From an uncultured Eggerthellaceae bacterium (GTDB lineage Bacteria; Actinomycetota; Coriobacteriia; Coriobacteriales; Eggerthellaceae): a DNA stretch of 16,488 nt. A program made the position numbers and the translations under genes. Every line of letters starts with the position of its first letter. Within the stretch, counting starts at the first letter, position 1. The notes under the pieces are model-generated. The model made no database searches. It saw nothing but the letters and a program-made list of their open reading frames with translations, and had not been told where the DNA came from. Location of the stretch: assembly GCA_947565915.1 (NCBI GenBank), contig CANOHY010000038.1:1-16488 (forward strand), in the 5' to 3' direction. Positions 1-5,603 of the stretch are shown piece by piece.

Positions 1-45
1 CAGGGAAGCGAAAAACATTCGCACGCGAATAAGGCCAAGGCGTAG
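1..45 (+). CDS. Possible 3' end of an upstream gene (partial)
   Basis: Two short frames run in from the left edge. One ends at a TAG at 43-45 and reads as a polar, Lys/Ala/His-rich tail (last residues SHANKAKA). The other ends at a TAA at 30-32. The first looks more like a hydrophilic C-terminus and ends 14 bases before ybeY. In related bacteria phoH or an HD-domain membrane hydrolase gene commonly precedes ybeY, but too little is present here to identify either. Confidence 0.3.
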   Translation, partial: QGSEKHSHANKAKA

Positions 46-59
46 AAGGAGCACCCTGC

Positions 60-551
60 ATGGAGATCCAGGTCAACTATGATTATCGCCAAGGCGATGT
101 GGAAGAGCTTTTCGACATCGAGCAACTCGCACAACTTGTTCTAAGCGAGGAGGGTGCCAGCAACAACAGCGAGGTTGCCATCACCTTCGTTGAAAACGAT
201 GCCATTCGCAAGCTCAATGCAACGTATCGAAGCATCGATGCGCCCACCGACGTGCTCTCGTTCGAATGCGATGGCTATCAAACTGATGGTCTGGTTGCTG
301 AAGCACCAGAGGGGATGCCCTACGAGCTCGGTGATATCTTCGTTGCCGTCGATGTGGCCGAGGGGCAAGCACCAGGTTTTGGGCTTTCGCTTGCAGAGGA
401 GGTCAGCCTTTTGGTCGTACATGGCCTTCTGCACTTGCTTGGGCACGACCACCTGGAAGAGGCCGAAGCGCAGGAAATGGAAGCGCGCGAGGTGGCGCTG
501 CTCACGAAGTTCTGGGGAACTCCCTTCTCGCGCAGCAGAGCGGAGGAATGA
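60..551 (+). CDS. ybeY: YbeY endoribonuclease, 16S rRNA maturation
   Basis: Single-strand-specific, zinc-dependent endoribonuclease of the UPF0054 family, involved in 16S rRNA 3'-end maturation and 70S quality control in the cytoplasm. The 163-residue protein carries the family signature H-x3-H-x5-H at H121, H125 and H131 (HGLLHLLGHDH), which supplies the three zinc ligands. It also has the conserved TDVLSF segment near residues 63-68 and the family arginine at R57, just before it. Length is normal for the family. The ATG at 60 follows a strong GAAGGAG at 45-51. The stop codon overlaps the first possible start of dgkA, so the two are probably translationally coupled. Family and order (ybeY-dgkA-era) agree with many Gram-positive genomes. 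Confidence 0.96.
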   Translation: MEIQVNYDYRQGDVEELFDIEQLAQLVLSEEGASNNSEVAITFVENDAIRKLNATYRSIDAPTDVLSFECDGYQTDGLVAEAPEGMPYELGDIFVAVDVAEGQAPGFGLSLAEEVSLLVVHGLLHLLGHDHLEEAEAQEMEAREVALLTKFWGTPFSRSRAEE

Positions 552-913
552 TGGCCACGCCCTTCCTCAAATCGTTCGTCTATGCGGGGCGCGGCATCGC
601 AGCAGCCTTTCGCATAGGTCGCAACTTCAAGGTGATGGTAGGTTTTGCCGTTCTTGCCATTGCACTCGGGCTGATCTTGGGAATATCGGCCATCGAATGG
701 GCAATCATCTGCGTATGCATCGGCATGGTGCTCGGCGGCGAATGCGCGAACACAGCGATTGAGTCGGTTGTCGACCTCGCTTCGCCAGAGCTCCATGATC
801 TTGCTGGCCGTGCCAAGGATTGTGCTGCAGGGGGCGTGCTCTTGGCCTCCATAGCGTCTCTGTTCGTTGCAGGCTTCATCTTCATTTCGAAGATCGTCGT
901 GCTCTTCGCATAA
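548..913 (+). CDS. dgkA: Diacylglycerol/undecaprenol kinase, small integral membrane type
   Basis: Small integral membrane kinase of the DgkA family. In Gram-positive bacteria these mainly phosphorylate undecaprenol, recycling the lipid carrier for cell wall synthesis. The 121-residue protein has three hydrophobic stretches (about 31-49, 51-64 and 93-118) and the conserved catalytic region E65-x2-N68-TAIE72-xVVD76, followed by H83 and K90-D91-xAAG. The upstream RNFK (25-28) also matches the family. The start is ambiguous. ATG 548 overlaps the ybeY stop (ATGA) but lies one base after the GGAGG at 542-546. The second ATG at 551 sits four bases after it and is slightly better placed. The difference is one residue. 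Substrate choice, undecaprenol rather than diacylglycerol, is inferred from lineage. Confidence 0.93.
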   Translation: MMATPFLKSFVYAGRGIAAAFRIGRNFKVMVGFAVLAIALGLILGISAIEWAIICVCIGMVLGGECANTAIESVVDLASPELHDLAGRAKDCAAGGVLLASIASLFVAGFIFISKIVVLFA

Positions 914-928
914 GGTGAGTGATGGTTC

Positions 929-1843
929 ATGTTCGATGAGGTCGAATCGGATTACAAATCAGGGTTCGCAACGTTCGTCGGTAGACCCAATGCTGGAAAG
1001 TCCACGCTGCTCAACGCCATCATGGGCAAGAAGATCGCCATTACCTCCAGCACTGCGCAGACAACACGCCATCGCTTCCGCGCCGTGCGCACCGACCCTG
1101 AATACCAACTGGTGATAGTTGACACCCCGGGCATCCATAAGCCACACGATGCGCTCGGCGAGGAACTCAATACGTCGGCTTTGAAAGCGCTCGAGGATGT
1201 CGACGTCATCGCAATGCTCATCGATTCATCCCAGCCTATCGGAACGGGCGATGAATGGGTGGCGCGCGAAGTGGCAAAGGCCAGTGGCTCCAAGATCCTC
1301 GTGCTTTCCAAGACGGATCTGGTCGATGATGCCGAACTCGAGCAACAAAGGCAGGCTGCCGAGAAGCTCTGCGATTGGGATTTGATCGCAACCTGCTCGG
1401 CCACTACCGGCGAGAACGTCGAAGCTGTGGTTCAAAGCATCGTGAAGTTCCTGCCAAGGGGCCCTCAATGGTTCCCGGCCGACATGGACACCGATCAACC
1501 TCTCGAGGTCATCGTTGCCGAGTTCATACGCGAGAAGGTGCTCCATGGCTTTCGAGACGAGATTCCCCACGCCGTAGGCGTGCAAACCGAGGAACTCGAT
1601 TACGTCCCCAAAAAAGACCTCTACAGAATCCGCGCCATCGTGTACGTAGAGCACGAAAGCCAGAAGGGCATGCTGATTGGCAAGGGTGGCAGAGCTATCA
1701 AGCAAGTTGGCATCGAGGCGCGTGAAGACCTCGAGCGATTGCTCGGATGTAGAGTGTTTTTGGACCTATCCGTGAAAGTCAAGAAGCGCTGGCGACGTGA
1801 TGCCAGCCAGATTCGCCGCTTTGGCTATGGCGAGGGCGCTTAG
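929..1843 (+). CDS. era: GTPase Era, 30S ribosome assembly
   Basis: Ras-like GTPase that binds the 3' end of 16S rRNA through a C-terminal KH domain and helps 30S maturation. The 304-residue protein shows G1 GRPNAGKS at 18-25, switch-region TAQTTRHR at 42-49, G3 DTPG at 65-68, G4 SKTD at 127-130 and a G5-like CSATTGEN near 155. It also shows the KH signature IGKGGRAIK around 250-258 and the RRD helix end. G4 has Ser where Asn is classical. Length matches the family (about 300). The ATG at 929 is preceded by AAGGTGAG at 912-919; the nearer ATG at 922 runs straight into a stop. The gene follows dgkA by 15 bases and is likely in the same transcript as ybeY, with which it shares a role in 16S maturation. 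Confidence 0.97.
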   Translation: MFDEVESDYKSGFATFVGRPNAGKSTLLNAIMGKKIAITSSTAQTTRHRFRAVRTDPEYQLVIVDTPGIHKPHDALGEELNTSALKALEDVDVIAMLIDSSQPIGTGDEWVAREVAKASGSKILVLSKTDLVDDAELEQQRQAAEKLCDWDLIATCSATTGENVEAVVQSIVKFLPRGPQWFPADMDTDQPLEVIVAEFIREKVLHGFRDEIPHAVGVQTEELDYVPKKDLYRIRAIVYVEHESQKGMLIGKGGRAIKQVGIEAREDLERLLGCRVFLDLSVKVKKRWRRDASQIRRFGYGEGA

Positions 1844-1895
1844 CGCTTGTGCAGGCGTTGGTGCAGTTCCTGAAATAAGTGCCTCCTATATGCGA

Positions 1896-1914
1896 TAGAA
1901 TGGCTGGTAGCCAG
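1896..1914 (+). promoter_or_regulatory. Possible -10 element and small palindrome upstream of the PASTA gene
   Basis: The 115-base gap after era holds TAGAAT at 1896-1901, one mismatch from the TATAAT consensus, followed directly by a short hairpin TGGCT-GGT-AGCCA at 1901-1913. No good -35 lies at 16-18 bases. The nearest, CTGAAA at 1870-1875, is 20 bases away. A separate promoter for the next gene is plausible but weakly supported. Confidence 0.28.
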
Positions 1915-1958
1915 TATTAGCATCATCGCAATCCAAAAAGGGGAGTGTCTCGAGCTCT

Positions 1959-3947
1959 ATGCTTTGCCCCAATTGTGAAACCGAGAACAACGACAGCGCG
2001 CGCCTTTGCGTCGAGTGCGGATTCCCTTTGAAGGGAGCCGTCGCGCGCGGTGCGGGTGCTGCTTCGCCTTCGCGCATGAGCTCGTCGTACCAGCGCATCC
2101 AACAGGGGAGCATCCTTGCAGAGAATGCACCTTATGATGCCCATGCTGAGCCTTCTGGAACCTCTCGCTCCGCTTTCGACAGCACCTCCATCGCGCATCA
2201 AGACAACGCTCGATCTTCAGAACCAAACCGTTCGTCGTTCGATTACGCACGCGAAGCGCACGACTTCTCTTGGGATGTTCCCGTCGACGATGAGAACCCG
2301 GCGCGCAGCCTCTTCGAGCCTACGAGCACTCCGCAGAAAGAGCAGCGACCGCATCGCCTTGCGCAGCAAGCACCTCCGCAGCCAACGCACGCTTACGAGG
2401 CGGAGGCGTCTCAAACGATAGCAATCGGGGACTTAAGCGACGACCTCGTTGCCTGCGATTATGCGCCGCATGAGTCACGCAGGGAGAGTCATGAGCGAGC
2501 TTTGACGCCTGAGGCCACGCAAGCCCCTTATTATCCGGTAGACTCCTTCGAGGCGAAGCCCTATGGGCAAGAGTCCCTCGAACCCGAGGCTTTCGATCCC
2601 GCACCCTATCATCCAGAACAACGCCAACCATCACCCTATCCTGACCAAGGCGGCTACGCTCAGCAAGACTATGAAGGCTATAGCCGTGCTCGCCTCGACG
2701 TTCACGCAGCTTCCGACTTCTCCAACCAGCAGACGCGCGATATGTCGGGCTTGGATCGATCTGGCGAATTAATCATCGAAGAGGAATACTACGAAGAGGT
2801 CTATGACGATCCCTTTGATGAGCCCTATGACGAAGCCTACGATGAATCCTATGGAAAAGCCTATGAGGATGAGGGCACGTATCTCGCAGATACCATCGAT
2901 TTCGACCAACAGCCGTATAGCCGTTCCTCAACGGGTCCTTTGCAATCCTTTAGCGCAGACGAGAAGCCGAGTGCAGTGGCAAGCCGTGGGCGCAACTTCC
3001 GCATAGCGCAGAAGAAGAAGGGGCTCAAGGGCGGTCAGAAAGCGCTCCTTATAGGGGGCATCGTCGTCATAGTTGCGGCAATAATCGCCGTGGTTGGCTT
3101 CGCTCTGGGATTCTGGGGCGGTGTTGCCATTCCTAACGTAGTGGGCATGACCCAGGAAAACGCCGAGCAAACGCTCCGCGACGTTGGATTCGAACCCAGT
3201 TCGCAATCTGTTCCATCCGACGACATAGAAGGCCGGGTAATCGGCACCGAGCCCAAAGTGGGAACTTTGGTCGAAGAGGGGAGCCACGTTACCGTTCAAA
3301 TTGCCATGGCTCGCACCATTCCCCAAGTAGTCGGGCTTACGCAAGACGAGGCGCAGCAGCTCTTCGACGAGAGCGGCTACACCAATGTGAAGGTTGTCTA
3401 CGAGCGCAGCAACGATGAAGAGGGCATCGTGCTTTCCGTCACGCCAGCAGCAGGCACGCGTGCAAAATCGGGCATGGAGATAACCTTGGCCGTTTCCCAG
3501 AGCTATACGGTTCCCGATGTAGCAGGCATGAGCATGGATGAGGCCTACAAAGCCGTCCAAGATGCGGGATTGGCCCCTACGGTAATGTATGCCGATACCG
3601 ATCAATATCCCGATGGGTCGGTCATTGGCAGCGACCCAGCAGCAGGCACCAAGGTGCGCGAGGGCTCCTACGTTGCCATAACGGTTGCGCGGAAGAGGGG
3701 AGTAGAGCTCACCAACTTGGCACGCGAGTATTTGTCGTCGGGCAATACGGTAACCATCAATGACGTGAGCTACCAAGTAGAATCCATCGATGCTCTCAGC
3801 TACCAAGGAAACGAAACCGTTTCATTTACGGTTCAAGCCAAGCCCTTCGTGGAGATATTCGGAGAAACGCTGTTCGCCAGCACGCTTCAAACGGTGACGG
3901 GCTCCATCGTGTACAACGAGAACAACGAGGTCATCGGCATCTACTAG
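1959..3947 (+). CDS. Zinc-ribbon, single-pass membrane protein with three PASTA domains
   Basis: I do not recognise a named gene. The 662-residue protein begins with a zinc ribbon (C3-x2-C6 ... C17-x2-C20-G). A long polar, probably disordered cytoplasmic segment of about 340 residues follows, rich in Ser, Pro, Tyr and acidic residues, with an Asp/Glu-Tyr repeat tract near 273-310. Next come a basic KKKGLKGGQK stop-transfer flank, one transmembrane helix (about 361-387) and three PASTA domains (about 389-452, 453-516 and 517-580), each opening with an IP/VP-xVxG motif. The protein ends in an unrecognised, probably beta-rich region of about 80 residues. PASTA domains in PknB-type kinases bind peptidoglycan fragments or lipid II; here there is no kinase domain. 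Inferred topology is N-in, PASTA-out, suggesting a cell wall sensor or scaffold. The ATG has no close ribosome site; AAGGGGAG at 1938-1945 is 13 bases upstream. It interrupts the common era-recO neighbourhood. Confidence 0.88.
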   Translation: MLCPNCETENNDSARLCVECGFPLKGAVARGAGAASPSRMSSSYQRIQQGSILAENAPYDAHAEPSGTSRSAFDSTSIAHQDNARSSEPNRSSFDYAREAHDFSWDVPVDDENPARSLFEPTSTPQKEQRPHRLAQQAPPQPTHAYEAEASQTIAIGDLSDDLVACDYAPHESRRESHERALTPEATQAPYYPVDSFEAKPYGQESLEPEAFDPAPYHPEQRQPSPYPDQGGYAQQDYEGYSRARLDVHAASDFSNQQTRDMSGLDRSGELIIEEEYYEEVYDDPFDEPYDEAYDESYGKAYEDEGTYLADTIDFDQQPYSRSSTGPLQSFSADEKPSAVASRGRNFRIAQKKKGLKGGQKALLIGGIVVIVAAIIAVVGFALGFWGGVAIPNVVGMTQENAEQTLRDVGFEPSSQSVPSDDIEGRVIGTEPKVGTLVEEGSHVTVQIAMARTIPQVVGLTQDEAQQLFDESGYTNVKVVYERSNDEEGIVLSVTPAAGTRAKSGMEITLAVSQSYTVPDVAGMSMDEAYKAVQDAGLAPTVMYADTDQYPDGSVIGSDPAAGTKVREGSYVAITVARKRGVELTNLAREYLSSGNTVTINDVSYQVESIDALSYQGNETVSFTVQAKPFVEIFGETLFASTLQTVTGSIVYNENNEVIGIY

Positions 3948-3951
3948 CAAT

Positions 3952-4755
3952 ATGGCAGCTCCCACCTACAAGACGCGTGCCATCATCTTGCGCAAGCGAA
4001 AGCTCCGCGAGAAGGACCTTATCGTCGAACTTCTCTGCGAAGATGGCACTTTGCGCAGCGCGGTTGCCAAAGGCGCACGAAAGCCCGGTGGCTCTCATGC
4101 AGCACGCCTCGAGCTCTTTCGCACGGCAGACCTCATGCTTGCGCGAGGATCGCTCGACATCATATGCGAGAGCAGGCTTGCGCCCGATGAGCCAAGAAGC
4201 GAATCGACTCTCGAACAAGCAGCGGTAGCCTCGCCTCTGGCGGAGCTCCTTTCCTTCGTGGCACAAGAAGACCTCCCGCAACCACGCCTCTTCGAGCTTG
4301 CGCGCGCATCGTTTGCACAAATCGATGGAGCCAAGGAAGCACAGCTACTGGAGCTTTGTGCTGCGGCTATCTGGAAGGTGCTCGCCCAAGCAGGCTACCG
4401 CCCAAGCCTCTCTGAATGCGTCTTCTGCAGCCGACCATGCTTGGATGATGGCGACTGGTTGCGCTTCTCGGCTCGAGAAGGCGGTTGCATCTGCCATTCA
4501 TGCGAAGCTCCCTCAGATGCCCTTAGCATCAGCGCCAACCTAGCTAGCTGGTGCGCTTTCCTCATAAATGCGCGATTCGACGCCATTCGCGATTGCGTTC
4601 TCGATGATGATACGGCCCTTGTCGTATTATCGTTGGCGCGCGATTGGGCTCAGGAGCATATAGGCAAGCGAATCTTGTCGTTGGACTTCCTATTCACCTG
4701 CGACCTTTTCGAAGCAAACAGCCCCGATTCCAAGGAGAACCATGACCTCGTATAA
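3952..4755 (+). CDS. recO: DNA repair protein RecO
   Basis: Recombination mediator that, with RecR, loads RecA on SSB-coated single-stranded DNA in the RecFOR pathway. The 267-residue protein starts with an OB-fold-like segment typical of RecO (YKTRAIILRKRKLREKD, about 6-22, then an ED-G-LRSAVAKGARKP stretch). A helical region follows, then the zinc-binding region C156-x2-C159 ... C181-x2-C184. Cys179 is an extra cysteine beside the second pair. Length is slightly above the usual 240-255. It begins four bases after the PASTA gene stop with no clear ribosome site of its own, so translational coupling is likely. Its 3' end overlaps the TSCPD gene by 14 bases. Confidence 0.9.
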   Translation: MAAPTYKTRAIILRKRKLREKDLIVELLCEDGTLRSAVAKGARKPGGSHAARLELFRTADLMLARGSLDIICESRLAPDEPRSESTLEQAAVASPLAELLSFVAQEDLPQPRLFELARASFAQIDGAKEAQLLELCAAAIWKVLAQAGYRPSLSECVFCSRPCLDDGDWLRFSAREGGCICHSCEAPSDALSISANLASWCAFLINARFDAIRDCVLDDDTALVVLSLARDWAQEHIGKRILSLDFLFTCDLFEANSPDSKENHDLV

Positions 4756-4996
4756 GCCAAGCGGCGTTTGCGCCCGCAACATCGACCTTGAGCTAGCTGA
4801 TGATGGCACGATAGAACGCGTTGCGTTCGATGGCGGTTGCCATGGGAACTTGAAGGCCATAGCGCTTTTGGTATCAGGCAAGGATGCGCGCGAGGTGGCC
4901 AACATGCTTCGCGGCAACACGTGTGGCCACAAGAGCACCTCTTGCGCCGACCAGCTTGCTCAGGCCATCGATCAAGAGCTTGGGACATCCCGCTAG
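4742..4996 (+). CDS. Small TSCPD-domain protein (TIGR03905-like)
   Basis: An 84-residue protein made of almost nothing but a TSCPD domain. The family landmarks are visible: YKPSGVCAR at 4-12, FDGGCHGNL at 29-37, RGNTCGHKSTSCADQLA at 57-73. Four cysteines (C10, C33, C61, C68) could bind a metal or form redox pairs. The signature TSCPD reads TSCAD here (Pro to Ala at residue 69). The same domain occurs at the C-terminus of vitamin-B12-dependent ribonucleotide reductase NrdJ, but the function of the free-standing version is not established, so I assign none. The ATG at 4742 has a good AAGGAG at 4732-4737 inside the recO end, and the two genes overlap by 14 bases. Expression with recO is therefore likely. 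Confidence 0.85.
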   Translation: MTSYKPSGVCARNIDLELADDGTIERVAFDGGCHGNLKAIALLVSGKDAREVANMLRGNTCGHKSTSCADQLAQAIDQELGTSR

Positions 4997-5100
4997 CAGC
5001 TCGTTTGAAGCTGACATGAAGCTGGCTCGCATCTTCAGGGGTCTCGCGCTTCTCTACGAGTTGGGTAATATGCAAATCCAATGGATGCCAAAACATACCC

Positions 5101-5129
5101 TGGATTCGCATCGTAAGTAAACATATAAT
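5101..5129 (+). promoter_or_regulatory. Probable promoter for rpsO-pnp
   Basis: A perfect TATAAT at 5124-5129 lies about 100 bases before rpsO. The hexamer 17 bases upstream, TGGATT at 5101-5106, is a weak -35 (3 of 6). It sits in the 235-base gap after the TSCPD gene, where a new transcription unit is expected. The predicted start would be near 5136. Confidence 0.45.
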
Positions 5130-5135
5130 CTTTGG

Positions 5136-5231
5136 CCTGTGCGCAAGCACTGCTTCTTGCTTGGCTGCGATGTCCACCGCTTCGCTGCCCAGCCTGAAGA
5201 CAAGAAACCTGCAAAGGAAGAAAGGTGAACA
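5136..5231 (+). promoter_or_regulatory. Structured rpsO leader, possible S15 autoregulatory element
   Basis: The stretch between the likely promoter and rpsO can form two adjacent hairpins. One is CAAGCA 5144-5149 with TGCTTG 5158-5163. The other is GGCTGCGA 5163-5170 with TCGCTGCC 5182-5189, with one T-T mismatch. They share base 5163, so they may compete. S15 represses its own mRNA through leader structures in several phyla, and these structures differ between lineages. Assignment here rests on position and foldability only; I did not recognise a published S15 motif. Confidence 0.33.
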
Positions 5232-5519
5232 ATGGCAGAGAAGCTGAGCATTACCAAAGAACGCGTACAAGAGCTTATCAACGAGTATGGCAAGGGAGCA
5301 AACGATTCGGGCAGCGTCGAAGTGCAAGTGGCGATTCTCACCGAGCGAATCCGCAACCTTACCGAGCATCTTAAGGTTCACAAGAAGGATAATCACACTC
5401 GCCGAGGCCTCATGAAGCTCATCGGCAAGCGCCGCGGCCTTCTGAAATACATCAAGGATCGCAACATCGATGAGTACCGCGACCTTGTGAAGCGGCTCGG
5501 AATCCGCGACAACATCTAA
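5232..5519 (+). CDS. rpsO: 30S ribosomal protein S15
   Basis: Primary 16S rRNA-binding protein of the 30S platform. The 95-residue product matches S15 throughout: a GANDSGSVEVQVA segment at 22-34, the helix with HKKDNHTRRGLMKLIGKRR at 50-68 and the terminal LVKRLGIR at 85-92. It is a few residues longer than the 89-residue E. coli protein at both ends. In the rRNA-contacting loop the common DHHS reads DNHT (D53, N54, H55, T56). The ATG at 5232 follows an AAAGGTG ribosome site at 5221-5227. The gene is followed by an intrinsic terminator and then pnp, the classic rpsO-pnp arrangement. Confidence 0.97.
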   Translation: MAEKLSITKERVQELINEYGKGANDSGSVEVQVAILTERIRNLTEHLKVHKKDNHTRRGLMKLIGKRRGLLKYIKDRNIDEYRDLVKRLGIRDNI

Positions 5520-5530
5520 ACATGGCTAGG

Positions 5531-5558
5531 AAGAACCCGCGTCGTGGCGGGTTCTTTT
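5531..5558 (+). terminator. Intrinsic terminator or attenuator between rpsO and pnp
   Basis: AAGAACCCGC (5531-5540) pairs perfectly with GCGGGTTCTT (5547-5556) around a six-base loop, and the run TTTT (5555-5558) follows. It lies 12 bases after the rpsO stop. Partial read-through into pnp is the likely role. In E. coli the rpsO-pnp spacer carries a comparable hairpin where transcripts terminate or are cleaved. Confidence 0.85.
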
Positions 5559-5603
5559 GCAAGAGGTCCAAAGAGGCAAAGAAGAGATAAGAGGAAACGA
5601 AGA

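Noticed and set aside
1836..1846. Terminator at the end of era (GCGC-TTA-GCGC)
   Set aside because: Only a four-base stem overlapping the stop codon and no T-run.
1959..3947. PknB-type serine/threonine kinase
   Set aside because: The PASTA repeats suggested it, but there is no glycine-rich loop, HRD or DFG motif anywhere in the cytoplasmic part.
5016..5120. A 34-codon open frame in the gap before rpsO
   Set aside because: It is open and starts with ATG, but there is no ribosome site, no recognisable feature, and it ends just before the rpsO promoter. Chance is the simpler explanation.
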